A DNA stretch of 64,000 nt from Serratia ficaria (GTDB lineage: Bacteria; Pseudomonadota; Gammaproteobacteria; Enterobacterales; Enterobacteriaceae). A program made the position numbers and the translations under genes. The notes under the pieces were generated by a model. That model was given only the letters and a program-made list of their open reading frames with translations. It did no database searches and was not told where the DNA came from. Of the stretch, positions 9,189-18,093 are shown in pieces. The DNA is taken from contig NZ_LT906479.1 in the NCBI RefSeq assembly GCF_900187015.1, positions 186,001 to 250,000 of the forward strand, given 5' to 3'. Numbering within the stretch: the first letter of the stretch is position 1; every line of letters starts with the position of its first letter.

Positions 9189-10019
9189 ATGAATCCCTAT
9201 AGCTATGATGTCCAGGCACTTGAGCGTAAAGCTCGCGCGATACGTCGCCACATCGTCAGATTGAATGCCAACAGCCCTGCCGGTGGGCATACCGGAGCCG
9301 ACCTTTCTCAGGTTGAACTGATCACCGCACTCTACTTTCGCATTCTGAATGTTGCGCCGGATCGTATCGCTGACGACCAGCGCGACATCTACATCCAGTC
9401 CAAAGGCCATGCGGTGGGCTGCTACTACTGCGTGCTGGCCGAAGCGGGTTTCTTCCCCGTTGACTGGCTGGAGACTTATCAGCATGCAAACTCTCATCTT
9501 CCTGGCCACCCGGTACGGCAGAAAACCCCGGGTATCGAACTCAACACCGGAGCGCTGGGCCACGGTTTGCCTGTTGCTGTGGGGTTGGCGCTGGCTGCGA
9601 AAAAAAGCAATAGCGCCCGCCGTATCTTTCTAATTACCGGCGATGGCGAACTGACAGAAGGCAGTAACTGGGAAGCTGCGTTGGCTGCGGCGCACTACGG
9701 GCTAGATAACCTCGTCATCATAAATGACAAGAACAACCTCCAGTTGGCAGGGCCGACCCACGAAATTATGAACACCGATCCGCTGGCCGATAAATGGAAA
9801 GCCTTCGGTATGAGGGTAACCGAGTGTCGGGGAAATGACATGGCGTCGGTGGTTGCGACGTTGGAAGGGCTAAAACAGGAAGGTAAACCCAACGTTATTA
9901 TCGCCAACACCACGAAAGGTGCCGGTATTTCCTTTATCCAGGGGCGCCCGGAATGGCATCACCGGGTACCGAAAGGCGAAGAAATTGCACTGGCACTGGA
10001 GGAACTGAAAGATGAGTAA
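9189..10019 (+). CDS. Transketolase N-terminal (thiamine diphosphate-binding) subunit
   Basis: The N-terminal half of a transketolase as a separate 276-residue protein, which in full-length enzymes is the first of three domains. Visible are the conserved SPAGGHTGADLS region, the SKGHAV motif, GALGHGLPVAVGLALA and the thiamine diphosphate motif GDGELTEGSNWEAALAAAHYGLDNLVIINDKNN, quoted here only by its ends GDGELTEG and INDKNN. AGAGG lies 6 nt before the ATG. It overlaps the next gene by 8 bp and the two together make one enzyme. Split transketolases serve specialised pathways as well as central metabolism. A dedicated copy in a catabolic locus suggests an unusual ketose phosphate as donor. 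Confidence 0.93.
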   Translation: MNPYSYDVQALERKARAIRRHIVRLNANSPAGGHTGADLSQVELITALYFRILNVAPDRIADDQRDIYIQSKGHAVGCYYCVLAEAGFFPVDWLETYQHANSHLPGHPVRQKTPGIELNTGALGHGLPVAVGLALAAKKSNSARRIFLITGDGELTEGSNWEAALAAAHYGLDNLVIINDKNNLQLAGPTHEIMNTDPLADKWKAFGMRVTECRGNDMASVVATLEGLKQEGKPNVIIANTTKGAGISFIQGRPEWHHRVPKGEEIALALEELKDE

Positions 10020-10947
10020 TGCAGAACACCTGGCGAGCGTAATGGTTCAAGCGTTTATTGATGCAGTTGAAAGCGGTGTTGATCTGGTGCCGGTGGTGGC
10101 TGACTCAACGTCGACGGCAAAAATTGCCCCCTTCATTAAACAATTCCCAGGCCGCTTGGTTAACGTAGGGATCGCCGAGCAAAGCATGGTCGGAACGGCT
10201 GCCGGTCTGGCGTTGGGCGGGAAAGTGGCGGTGACCTGTAACGCCGCGCCCTTCCTCATCTCCCGCGCCAATGAGCAAATTAAAGTGGACGTTTGTTACA
10301 ACAATACCAACGTCAAACTGTTCGGTCTCAACGCAGGGGCCAGCTATGGCCCGCTGGCGAGTACCCACCATGCGATCGATGATCTGGCGGTGATGCGCGG
10401 CTTCGGCAATATTCAGATTTTTGCGCCCTCTTCACCGCGAGAATGTCGGCAGATTATCGATTATGCCATTGGCTATCAGGGGCCGGTTTATATTCGCCTG
10501 GATGGCAAGGCGCTGCCGGAGTTGTATGATGAAAGCTATCAGTTTGTGCCGGGGGCGGTGGTGACGCTGCGCGAAGGTGAAGACATTGCGCTGGTAGCAA
10601 CCGGATCGACGGTACATGAAGTTGTCGATGCTGCGCAAAGGCTTGTCGACGTGGGGATTCAGGCCAAAGTGGTCAGCGTCCCTTCAATTCGTCCTTGCGA
10701 TACCGCAGCGTTGCTGGTGGCGTTGAAGTCCTGCAAAGCGGTGATAACGGTTGAAGAACATAACGTCAATGGCGGGTTGGGAAGCCTGGTTGCGGAAGTG
10801 CTGGCCGAAGCGAGTGTCGGCATTCCGCTTAGGCGTCTGGGTATTCCCGATGGCGAATATGCGGCGGCGGCCGATCGCAGCTGGCTGCGTCAGCACCACG
10901 GTTTTGACGCGGTGTCTATTGCTGCGCTGGCGCAGAAGATGCGTTAG
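10012..10947 (+). CDS. Transketolase C-terminal (pyrimidine-binding and C-terminal domain) subunit
   Basis: The second half of the split transketolase, 311 residues. The pyrimidine domain includes VNVGIAEQSMVGTAAGLALGG, the glutamate of which (GIAEQ) activates thiamine diphosphate in the family, and THHAIDDLAVMR. The C-terminal domain contains VATGSTVHEV and TVEEHNVNGGLGS. The start overlaps the end of the N-terminal subunit gene by 8 bp, so both subunits should be made in equal amounts. The gene is followed by a strong hairpin and then by the convergent core gene glpQ, marking the right end of the accessory locus. Confidence 0.93.
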   Translation: MSNAEHLASVMVQAFIDAVESGVDLVPVVADSTSTAKIAPFIKQFPGRLVNVGIAEQSMVGTAAGLALGGKVAVTCNAAPFLISRANEQIKVDVCYNNTNVKLFGLNAGASYGPLASTHHAIDDLAVMRGFGNIQIFAPSSPRECRQIIDYAIGYQGPVYIRLDGKALPELYDESYQFVPGAVVTLREGEDIALVATGSTVHEVVDAAQRLVDVGIQAKVVSVPSIRPCDTAALLVALKSCKAVITVEEHNVNGGLGSLVAEVLAEASVGIPLRRLGIPDGEYAAAADRSWLRQHHGFDAVSIAALAQKMR

Positions 10948-10961
10948 CAGTGGGTGAATCG

Positions 10962-10979
10962 GGGCGCCCTGCGGCGCCC
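10962..10979. terminator. Hairpin between split transketolase and glpQ
   Basis: GGGCGCC (10962-10968) pairs perfectly with GGCGCCC (10973-10979) across a 4-nt loop. It lies between two convergent genes and probably stops transcription from either side, although the T-run is poor. It also marks the change from lower-GC accessory DNA to GC-rich core DNA. Confidence 0.65.
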
Positions 10980-10985
10980 TTGTCG

Positions 10986-12068
10986 TTACTTGTGCTGGCC
11001 CTGCTTTTGCAGGAACTGCACGCCCTTGTCAGGGAAGTCGGTGAACACGCCGTCGACGCCCGCCTGGTTGTAAATCACGTCATACAGCTGATTCACGTCG
11101 GTGACGTATTTCGGCAGCGCATCGGCGCGGATGGTGAACGGGTGCACCGCCAGCTTGCTGGCATGCGCCTCTTTCACCATGTCGGTCAGCACGACGTGGC
11201 CCGGCTTGGATTGGTCCGCCGCCACCAGCATGTGGTAGTCCGGCCCGATGCCGTCGGCGTATGCCGCGATTTTCTTCATCGCGCCCGGCTTGAACATCCA
11301 GTCATAGTCGTATTCCACCCACTTGCCGTCGGCCTTCTGCTCGTAGGTTTCCTGCCAGTCGTTATAGGCGATCAATTGGATCAGCTTCAGATCCATGCCC
11401 ATTTTCGGTTCCAGCTCGGTTTTGATGCGCTTCAGTTCGTTGGCGTCGAAGCACTGCAGGTAGACATTGTCGCCCTTGCCGGTATAGCCGTACTGTTTCA
11501 GCACCGCCAGCACCTTGCTGGAGATATCCTTGCCTTCCTGCTTATGGAACCACGGCGCCTTGATTTCCGGATAGATGCCGATGTTCTTGCCGGTCGAGTG
11601 GTTCAGGCCCTGCACGAACTCGATCTCTTCCTGGAAGGTGTGCACGCGGAAGTCGGATTTGCCCATCGGGAAGCGGCCAGGGTAGCCCTGCACCTTCTTG
11701 CCGTTTTCAATCTCGAAGCCTTCGGTGAACTTCAGCGATTTGATTTCCGCCAGCGTAAAGTCGATGGCGTAGTAGCGGCCATCCTTGCGCGCGCGGTCCG
11801 GGAAGCGTTCGGCCACGTCGGTCACGCGATCGAGATAGTGATCGTGCAGCACCACCAGCTCGTTATCCTTGGTCATCACCAGATCCTGCTCGAGGAAGTC
11901 GGCACCCTGCGCGTAGGCCATCGCCTTCGCCGGCAGGCTGTGTTCCGGCAGGTAGCCGCTGGCGCCGCGGTGGGCGATCACCACCTTGTCATCGGCGGCA
12001 TGGGCGGCGCCGGCCATTGAGGTGGCGAGGATAATCCCTGTCAGCAGGGCTTTAACTTGAGTCCGCAT
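10986..12068 (-). CDS. glpQ: Periplasmic glycerophosphodiester phosphodiesterase GlpQ
   Basis: Hydrolyses glycerophosphodiesters in the periplasm to glycerol-3-phosphate and an alcohol; the product is taken up by GlpT encoded just upstream. The protein is about 360 residues, starts with a signal peptide ending near AAHAAD, and shows the family catalytic segments IAHRGASGYLPEHS, FLEQDLVMTKD and LHDHYLDR. The frame allows an ATG at 12083, but GGAG lies about 9 nt before the ATG at 12068, which is preferred. It follows glpT on the minus strand, separated by a palindromic repeat and a hairpin. Confidence 0.95.
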   Translation of the reverse strand: MRTQVKALLTGIILATSMAGAAHAADDKVVIAHRGASGYLPEHSLPAKAMAYAQGADFLEQDLVMTKDNELVVLHDHYLDRVTDVAERFPDRARKDGRYYAIDFTLAEIKSLKFTEGFEIENGKKVQGYPGRFPMGKSDFRVHTFQEEIEFVQGLNHSTGKNIGIYPEIKAPWFHKQEGKDISSKVLAVLKQYGYTGKGDNVYLQCFDANELKRIKTELEPKMGMDLKLIQLIAYNDWQETYEQKADGKWVEYDYDWMFKPGAMKKIAAYADGIGPDYHMLVAADQSKPGHVVLTDMVKEAHASKLAVHPFTIRADALPKYVTDVNQLYDVIYNQAGVDGVFTDFPDKGVQFLQKQGQHK

Positions 12069-12101
12069 TCTGTGGTTCTCCATGTTGTTGGGGGCAGGGT
12101 A

Positions 12102-12130
12102 GTAAAAAGGCCGCAGTGCGGCCTTTTTAC
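12102..12130. terminator. Long hairpin between glpT and glpQ
   Basis: A perfect 14-bp stem: GTAAAAAGGCCGCA (12102-12115) with its complement at 12117-12130. The A- and T-rich ends give a T-run on both strands, so it can act as an intrinsic terminator in either direction. Its place inside glpTQ suggests it reduces read-through from glpT into glpQ. Confidence 0.75.
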
Positions 12131-12138
12131 CCGTCGCC

Positions 12139-12240
12139 TTTCAAGTTGCAGCGTTGTTACCTGCGCTCACTCACCCCAGTTACTTACTAAAGTAAGCGCC
12201 TGGGGATGAGTGAGCTGGCCGCCTAGCTGCAACTCGAAAT
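12139..12240. repeat. Palindromic repeat element, about 100 bp (copy 1)
   Basis: An imperfect inverted repeat. The left arm begins TTTCAAGTTGCAGC and contains CTCACTCACCCCAG and TTACTTAC. The right arm, read backwards, begins TTTCGAGTTGCAGC and contains CTCACTCATCCCCAG and CTTACTTT. A related copy lies at 27802-27932 and a half copy near 43061. No coding potential. It looks like a non-autonomous repeat of the ERIC or MITE kind and is transcribed as a hairpin in the glpT-glpQ mRNA. Confidence 0.8.
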
Positions 12241-12268
12241 TCATAGGGTAAAGATGATGCGATAATGC

Positions 12269-13624
12269 TTAGCCGCGTTTGCCGGCGGCGATTTCCGCGT
12301 GGTGTTTTTTCTCGCTCAGCATGGTCAGCAACAGCAGCAGTACTGCGCCGACGCTGCCGCCGATCATCACCATAAAGCCGCCGTCCCAACCGAAGTAGTC
12401 CACGGTGTAGCCGACGATGGCGCTGGCGGCGACCGAGCCGCCCAGGTAACCGAACAGGCCGGTAAAGCCCGCGGCGGTGCCGGCGGCTTTCTTCGGCGCC
12501 AGCTCCAGCGCGTGCAGGCCGATCAGCATCACCGGACCGTAAATCAGGAAGCCGATGGTGATCATGCAGGCCATGTCGATGCCAGGGTTGCCGACCGGGT
12601 TGAGCCAGTAAACGACGGTGGCGATGGTCACCAGGGTCATGAAGAACACACCGGTGGCGCCGCGGTTGCCCTTGAACACTTTATCCGACATCCAGCCGCA
12701 CAGCAGGGTGCCCGGGATACCGGCGTATTCGTACAGGAAGTAAGCCCAGGAGGACTTGTCCAGCGCGAAGTGCTTCACTTCTTTCAGGTAGGTCGGCGAC
12801 CAGTCGAGGATGCCGTAACGCAGCAGGTAAACGAACACGTTGGCGACCGCGATGTACCACAGCAGCTTGTTCGGCAGGATGTACTGCATGAAGATCTGCT
12901 TGGCGGTCAGCTCTTCTTCGGCTTTCTCGCTGTAGTCGTCCGGATAGTCGTTCTTGTACTCTTCAATCGGCGGCAGGCCGCAGGACTGCGGAGTATCGCG
13001 CATCAGGCCGAAGGCGATCAGGGCCACCAGAATGGCGCCGAAGGCCGGCATGTACAGCGCCGCGTGCCAGTCGTTGAACCAGGCCATGCCCAGCAGGAAC
13101 AGCAGCGGCGGCAGGCCGCCACCCACGTTGTGGGCGCAGTTCCACACCGAAACGATGCTGCCGCGTTCTTTCTGCGACCACCAGTGCACCATGGTGCGGC
13201 CGCACGGCGGCCAACCCATGCCCTGGAACCAGCCGCACAGGAACAGCAGCACGAACATCACCGCGATGCTGGAGGTGGCCCATGGCACGAAGCCCATGAA
13301 CAGCATCACCGCCGCGGCGAGGATCAGGCCGGCGGGCAGGAATACCCGCGGGTTGGAGCGGTCGGAGACCGAACCCATGATGAATTTGGAAAAACCGTAG
13401 GCGATGGAAATGCCCGACAGCGCGAAACCGAGGTCGCCGCGGCTGAAACCCTGATCGATCAGGTACGGCATTGCCAGGGTGAAGTTCTTGCGCACCAGAT
13501 AGTAGGCGGCATAACCGAAGAAGATCCCCATAAAAATTTGCCAGCGCAATTTACGGTAGAGCGGGTCGACCTTGTCGACCGGCACACGGGAAATGTGTGC
13601 TGCCGGCTTAAAAATACTCAACAT
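12269..13624 (-). CDS. glpT: Glycerol-3-phosphate/phosphate antiporter GlpT
   Basis: Inner-membrane antiporter of the major facilitator superfamily, organophosphate:phosphate antiporter group, 451 residues against 452 in E. coli. Twelve hydrophobic segments are evident. YYLVRKNF near residue 45 carries the arginine known to bind the substrate phosphate. The segments [14 protein letters not shown] and [10 protein letters not shown] are family hallmarks. It imports glycerol-3-phosphate in exchange for phosphate. It is divergent from glpABC across a 365-bp region with CRP- and GlpR-like sites, and glpQ lies downstream. Confidence 0.97.
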   Translation of the reverse strand: MLSIFKPAAHISRVPVDKVDPLYRKLRWQIFMGIFFGYAAYYLVRKNFTLAMPYLIDQGFSRGDLGFALSGISIAYGFSKFIMGSVSDRSNPRVFLPAGLILAAAVMLFMGFVPWATSSIAVMFVLLFLCGWFQGMGWPPCGRTMVHWWSQKERGSIVSVWNCAHNVGGGLPPLLFLLGMAWFNDWHAALYMPAFGAILVALIAFGLMRDTPQSCGLPPIEEYKNDYPDDYSEKAEEELTAKQIFMQYILPNKLLWYIAVANVFVYLLRYGILDWSPTYLKEVKHFALDKSSWAYFLYEYAGIPGTLLCGWMSDKVFKGNRGATGVFFMTLVTIATVVYWLNPVGNPGIDMACMITIGFLIYGPVMLIGLHALELAPKKAAGTAAGFTGLFGYLGGSVAASAIVGYTVDYFGWDGGFMVMIGGSVGAVLLLLLTMLSEKKHHAEIAAGKRG

Positions 13625-13712
13625 GAGCGCCTCCGATGGCTTTATCTGTTATCACATCAATATGACCTTTTACGTTCATTTGATGATTGAGCGGATATCG
13701 AATGTGGTGTTT

Positions 13713-13731
13713 TTTTGTTCCATAACGAGCG
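13713..13731. promoter_or_regulatory. GlpR-like operator in glpT/glpA divergent region
   Basis: TTGTTCCATAACGAGC resembles the GlpR repressor operator, whose half-sites read TGTTC and GAACA around a TA-rich centre. A second similar stretch, GGTTCGTTATTGTTC, lies at about 13906-13920. In E. coli GlpR represses both glpTQ and glpABC from sites in this intergenic region. Assignment rests on similarity and position only. Confidence 0.45.
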
Positions 13732-13853
13732 CCATCCTAGTCAAATACGCCTGGTGTCGCTGTGATGAATGGCGCAAATGTTACACTTTTATGAAACTAC
13801 GGCGGATTTTGAGCGATTCGTTAACGTTATGAAATAGAAAAAGGGCCAAAAAT

Positions 13854-13869
13854 CGTGACAATGATCACA
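13854..13869. promoter_or_regulatory. CRP-binding site between glpT and glpA
   Basis: CGTGACAATGATCACA matches the CRP consensus TGTGA-N6-TCACA at all but the first base. It lies in the 13625-13989 divergent region, about 120 bp upstream of glpA. Catabolite control of both operons is known in E. coli. The rest of the region is AT-rich and without a gene. Confidence 0.7.
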
Positions 13870-13989
13870 TTCATGGTTTTTTGTGGACATTTTTCTTTCG
13901 TTTAAGGTTCGTTATTGTTCCTTATCAAACAAAACCCTCAGTAACCGTGGCCCAATAGGGAGCATCACCACGGATCCTGGGGGAACGTT

Positions 13990-15639
13990 ATGAGCAGCCA
14001 TTCGGCGGACGACGAAACGGATGTGATCATCATCGGCGGCGGCGCGACCGGCGCCGGCATTGCGCGCGACTGCGCGCGCCGGGGGCTGCGCTGCATCCTG
14101 CTGGAGCGCCACGATATCGCCACCGGCGCCACCGGCCGCAATCATGGCCTGCTGCACAGCGGCGCGCGCTATGCGGTCACCGACGGCGAGTCGGCGCGTG
14201 AATGCATCGAAGAAAATCGCATCCTGAAACGCATCGCCCACCATTGCATCGAAGCGACAGAGGGGCTGTTCATCACCCTGCCGCAGGATCCGCTGGACTA
14301 TCAGCAGCCGTTTATCGCCGCCTGCCGCGCGGCGGGCATCGACGCCGAGGCGATCGATCCACAGCTGGCCCTGCGCCTGGAGCCGGCGGCCAATCCGGCG
14401 CTGATCGGCGCGGTGCGCGTGCCGGACGGCACCGTCGATCCGTTCCGCCTGACCGCCGCCAACATGCTGGACGCCCGTGAGCACGGCGCGCGGAGCCTCA
14501 CCTATCATCAGGTGGTCGGTTTGTTGCGCGCGGGCGATCGCGTGACCGGCGTGCGCGTTTTCGACCATCAAAACCGGAGAAGGTACGATTTGCACGCCGC
14601 CATGGTGGTCAACGCGGCGGGCATTTGGGGCCAGCAGATTGCCGAATACGCCGATCTGCGGGTGCGCATGTTCCCGGCCAAGGGGGCGTTGCTGATCCTC
14701 GGCCATCGCATCAACAACCGGGTGATCAACCGCTGCCGCAAACCGGCGGACGCCGACATTCTGGTGCCGGGCGACACCATCTCGCTGATTGGCACCACCT
14801 CCACCCATATCGACTACGACCAGATCGACAACATGCAGGTGACGCCGCAGGAGGTGGACATCCTGATCCGCGAGGGTGCGCTGCTGGCGCCCGAGCTGGC
14901 GCAGACCCGCATTCTGCGCGCCTATGCCGGCGTACGGCCGCTGGTGGCCAGCGACGACGACCCGAACGGGCGCAACGTCAGCCGCGGCATCGTGCTGCTC
15001 GACCACGCCGAACGCGACGGGCTGGAGGGGTTTATCACCATTACCGGCGGCAAGCTGATGACCTATCGGCTGATGGCGCAGTGGGCCACCGACAAGCTGT
15101 GTGAAAAATTGGGCCTGAACAGCCCCTGCACCACCGCGCAGGCGGCGCTGCCCGGTTCGCGTCAGACGGCGGAAGAAACGGCGCGCCGCGTGGTTTCTCT
15201 GCCCGCCAGCATTCGCGGTTCGGCGGTATATCGCCACGGCGATCTCGCTAGCCAGGTGCCGGCCGGCGATCGGCTCGACAACGGCCTGGTGTGCGAATGC
15301 GAAGCGGTGACCGTCGGTGAGGTGTGCTATGCGGTCAATTCGCTGACCGTCAACAACCTGGTTGATCTGCGCCGGCGCACCCGGGTCGGCATGGGCCCCT
15401 GCCAGGGGGAGCTGTGCGCCTGCCGCGCCGCCGGTCTGCTGACGCGTTTCAGGGTCAGCACGCCGCAGCAATCTCTCGATCAGCTGTCGCATTTCCTCAA
15501 CGAACGCTGGAAAGGCGTGCGGCCGATCGCCTGGGGCGATGCGCTGCGCGAAAGTGAATTCACCCGTTGGGTTTATCAGGGCCTGTGCGGGCTCGACGCC
15601 CGCGGCGACCAGGAGCAGGAGGCGGATGATGCGCTATGA
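13990..15639 (+). CDS. glpA: Anaerobic glycerol-3-phosphate dehydrogenase subunit A
   Basis: Catalytic FAD subunit of the anaerobic dehydrogenase that oxidises glycerol-3-phosphate to dihydroxyacetone phosphate and passes electrons through GlpB and GlpC to the quinone pool. 549 residues, close to the E. coli protein. The N-terminal FAD motif is IIIGGGATGAGIARDCARRG. A C-terminal cysteine cluster (CECEAV, then CQGELCACR) matches the BFD-like [2Fe-2S] domain of this subunit. GGGGGA precedes the ATG. First gene of glpABC; its end overlaps glpB, so translation is coupled. Confidence 0.97.
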   Translation: MSSHSADDETDVIIIGGGATGAGIARDCARRGLRCILLERHDIATGATGRNHGLLHSGARYAVTDGESARECIEENRILKRIAHHCIEATEGLFITLPQDPLDYQQPFIAACRAAGIDAEAIDPQLALRLEPAANPALIGAVRVPDGTVDPFRLTAANMLDAREHGARSLTYHQVVGLLRAGDRVTGVRVFDHQNRRRYDLHAAMVVNAAGIWGQQIAEYADLRVRMFPAKGALLILGHRINNRVINRCRKPADADILVPGDTISLIGTTSTHIDYDQIDNMQVTPQEVDILIREGALLAPELAQTRILRAYAGVRPLVASDDDPNGRNVSRGIVLLDHAERDGLEGFITITGGKLMTYRLMAQWATDKLCEKLGLNSPCTTAQAALPGSRQTAEETARRVVSLPASIRGSAVYRHGDLASQVPAGDRLDNGLVCECEAVTVGEVCYAVNSLTVNNLVDLRRRTRVGMGPCQGELCACRAAGLLTRFRVSTPQQSLDQLSHFLNERWKGVRPIAWGDALRESEFTRWVYQGLCGLDARGDQEQEADDAL

Positions 15640-16897
15640 CGTGGTGGTGATTGGCGGCGGCCTGGCTGGCCTGAGCTGCGCGATAGCGGTGGCCGAACGG
15701 GGCAAGCGTTGCGCGGTGGTCAGCGCCGGCCAGAGCGCGCTCTATTTTTCGTCCGGCTCGCTGGATTTGCTGGCGCAGTTGCCCGACGGTAGCGCGGTTG
15801 GCGCACCGCTGGCGGCGCTGCCCGAACTGGCGCGCCAGGCGCCGCGGCATCCCTACGCGCTGATCGGCGCCGAGCGCGTGGCGGCCTTGTCGGCCGAGGC
15901 GCAGCGGCTGCTGCAACGCTGCGGCCTCAACCTGCAGGGCGACGGCGAACGCAACCATCTGCGGGTGACGCCGCTCGGCACGCGCCGCGCCACCTGGCTC
16001 AGCCCGCAGGCGGTGCCGACGCTGCCGCTGGCCGGCGCGCTGCCGTGGCGGCGCATCGCGGCGATCGGCATCGAAGGCTTCCTCGATTTTCAGCCGCAGT
16101 TGGCCGCCAGTTCTCTGGCGCGTGAGCTGGGCGTGCAGGCCGAGGTGGCTGAGCTGCACCTGCCGGCGCTGGACCGGCTGCGCAACAACCCCAGCGAGTT
16201 CCGCGCGGTGAATATCGCCCGGGTGCTGGATCTGGCGGAGAACCTGGCGCCGATGGCCGCTGAGCTGCAACGGCTGGCGGGCGAGGCCGAAGCGATATTC
16301 CTGCCGGCCTGCCTGGGGCTGGAGGACGATGCGCCGCTGGCGGCGCTGCAGGCGGCGGTCGGCAAACCGATCCGCCTGCTGCCGACGCTGCCGCCTTCGG
16401 TGCCCGGCATGCGCCTGCACCAGGCGCTGCGTCGGCGTTTTCAGCAGCTGGGCGGGGTGTTTATGCCGGGCGACAGCGTGCTGCGGGCGGAAATCGCCGG
16501 CGGCCGCGTCGCCGGTCTGTATACCCGCAACCATGGCGACATTCCGCTGAACGCGCAGCAGGTGGTGCTGGCCAGCGGCAGCTTCTTCAGCAACGGGCTG
16601 ACGGCGAGGTTCGACGGCGTGCGCGAGCCGGTGTTTGGGCTGGATGTCGACAGCCGGGCGGAGCGCGCCGACTGGAGCCACCCTGACCTGTTCGCCCCGC
16701 AGCCTTACCTGCAGTTCGGCGTGCGCACCGACGGCCGCCTGCGCGCGCTGCGGCAAGGGGAGGCGTTTGACAACCTGTACGCCATCGGCGCGGTGACCGG
16801 CGGCTACGATCCGCTGCAGCAGGGCTGCGGCGCCGGGGTGTCATTGATCGGAGCGCTGTACGTCGCCCGGCAGATAGCCGCGGAGGAAAACGCATGA
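15629..16897 (+). CDS. glpB: Anaerobic glycerol-3-phosphate dehydrogenase subunit B
   Basis: Flavoprotein subunit of the GlpABC dehydrogenase, 422 residues. The dinucleotide-binding motif VVIGGGLAGLSCAIA sits at the N-terminus and a C-terminal segment VTGGYDPLQQGCGAGVS closes the flavin domain. The frame runs further upstream, but the start is placed at the second of two tandem ATGs (15626 and 15629), where AGGAGG is 6 nt away and the protein begins MRYD like the E. coli form. It overlaps glpA by 11 bp and glpC by 4 bp. Confidence 0.95.
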   Translation: MRYDVVVIGGGLAGLSCAIAVAERGKRCAVVSAGQSALYFSSGSLDLLAQLPDGSAVGAPLAALPELARQAPRHPYALIGAERVAALSAEAQRLLQRCGLNLQGDGERNHLRVTPLGTRRATWLSPQAVPTLPLAGALPWRRIAAIGIEGFLDFQPQLAASSLARELGVQAEVAELHLPALDRLRNNPSEFRAVNIARVLDLAENLAPMAAELQRLAGEAEAIFLPACLGLEDDAPLAALQAAVGKPIRLLPTLPPSVPGMRLHQALRRRFQQLGGVFMPGDSVLRAEIAGGRVAGLYTRNHGDIPLNAQQVVLASGSFFSNGLTARFDGVREPVFGLDVDSRAERADWSHPDLFAPQPYLQFGVRTDGRLRALRQGEAFDNLYAIGAVTGGYDPLQQGCGAGVSLIGALYVARQIAAEENA

Positions 16898-18093
16898 GCC
16901 TGCATAAAGACCACAGCTTCGAGAGCTGCATCAAGTGCACCGTCTGCACCACCTATTGCCCGGTAGCCAGAGTGAACCCCCTGTACCCGGGGCCGAAGCA
17001 GGCGGGGCCGGACGGCGAACGCCTGCGGCTGAAGGATCCGGCGCTGTACGACGAGGCGCTGAAGTATTGCACCAACTGCAAGCGCTGCGAGGTCGCCTGC
17101 CCGTCCGAGGTTAAAATCGGCGACATCATTCAACGCGCGCGCGCCGACTACGCCCAGAGCAAGCCCACGCTGCGCGACGCCATCCTCAGCCATACCGACA
17201 TAATGGGGACGCTGTCGACGCCGTTTGCGCCGGTGGTCAACGCCGCCACCGGCCTGAAGCCGGTGCGCGCCTTGCTGGATAAGGCGCTGAAAATCGATCA
17301 CCGCCGCGCGCTGCCGAAGTATTCGTTCGGCACCTTCCGCCGCTGGTATCGCCAGCAGGCGCAGGCCCAGCAGCGCTATGCCGAGCAGGTGGCGTTTTTC
17401 CACGGCTGCTTCGTCAATTACAACCATCCGCAGCTGGGCAAGGATTTGATTCGGGTGTTCAACGCGCTGGATATCGGCGTGCAGCTGCTGAAGCGCGAGA
17501 AATGCTGCGGCGTGCCCCTGATCGCCAACGGCTTTATCGCACAGGCCAAAAAGCAGGCCAGGGTCAACGCCGGATCCCTGAGTCACGCCGTGCTGGAACG
17601 CGGCATCCCGGTGGTGGCCACCTCGTCGAGCTGCACCTTTACCCTGCGCGACGAGTATCCGCATCTGCTGGAGGTGGACACCTCGGCGGTGCGCGATCGG
17701 GTGGAGCTGGCGACGCGCTATCTTTATCGGCTGATCAACCAGGGGTGCAGCCTGCCGCTAAAGCGCACGCCGCTGCGCGTGGCCTATCATACGCCTTGCC
17801 ATATGGAGAAAATGGGCTGGACCGCCTACACGCTGGAACTGCTGCGACAGATACCGGGGCTGGAGCTGGTGGCGCTGGATCCGCAGTGCTGCGGCATCGC
17901 CGGCACCTACGGCTTCAAAACGGAGAATTACGCCACCTCACAGGGCATCGGCGCCGCGCTGTTCCGGCAGATTGAAGAGAGCGGGGCGGATTTGGTGGTG
18001 ACCGACTGCGAGACCTGCAAATGGCAGATTGAAATGTCGACCGGCAAGCGCTGCGAACATCCGATCGCCCTGCTGGCGCAGGCGTTGGCGTAG
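16894..18093 (+). CDS. glpC: Anaerobic glycerol-3-phosphate dehydrogenase subunit C
   Basis: Iron-sulfur, membrane-associated subunit of GlpABC, 399 residues. Two ferredoxin-type clusters are clear: CIKCTVCTTYCP near residue 12 and CTNCKRCEVACP near residue 60. Two cysteine-rich CCG domains follow, with KREKCCGVPL and DPQCCGIAG. It should pass electrons from GlpAB to menaquinone under anaerobic conditions. The start overlaps the glpB stop (ATGA). A perfect hairpin begins at the stop codon, ending the operon. Confidence 0.97.
   Translation: MSLHKDHSFESCIKCTVCTTYCPVARVNPLYPGPKQAGPDGERLRLKDPALYDEALKYCTNCKRCEVACPSEVKIGDIIQRARADYAQSKPTLRDAILSHTDIMGTLSTPFAPVVNAATGLKPVRALLDKALKIDHRRALPKYSFGTFRRWYRQQAQAQQRYAEQVAFFHGCFVNYNHPQLGKDLIRVFNALDIGVQLLKREKCCGVPLIANGFIAQAKKQARVNAGSLSHAVLERGIPVVATSSSCTFTLRDEYPHLLEVDTSAVRDRVELATRYLYRLINQGCSLPLKRTPLRVAYHTPCHMEKMGWTAYTLELLRQIPGLELVALDPQCCGIAGTYGFKTENYATSQGIGAALFRQIEESGADLVVTDCETCKWQIEMSTGKRCEHPIALLAQALA

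Noticed and set aside
8941..9219. Minus-strand frame across the transketolase promoter region
   Set aside because: It covers the operator and the start of a certain gene and has no supporting features.
10950..12020. Plus-strand frame of 356 codons opposite glpQ
   Set aside because: glpQ is certain by signal peptide and catalytic motifs; the plus frame is a shadow.
13912..15492. Long minus-strand frame opposite glpA
   Set aside because: glpA is certain by its FAD and cysteine motifs; the opposite frame is an Arg/His/Gln-rich shadow.
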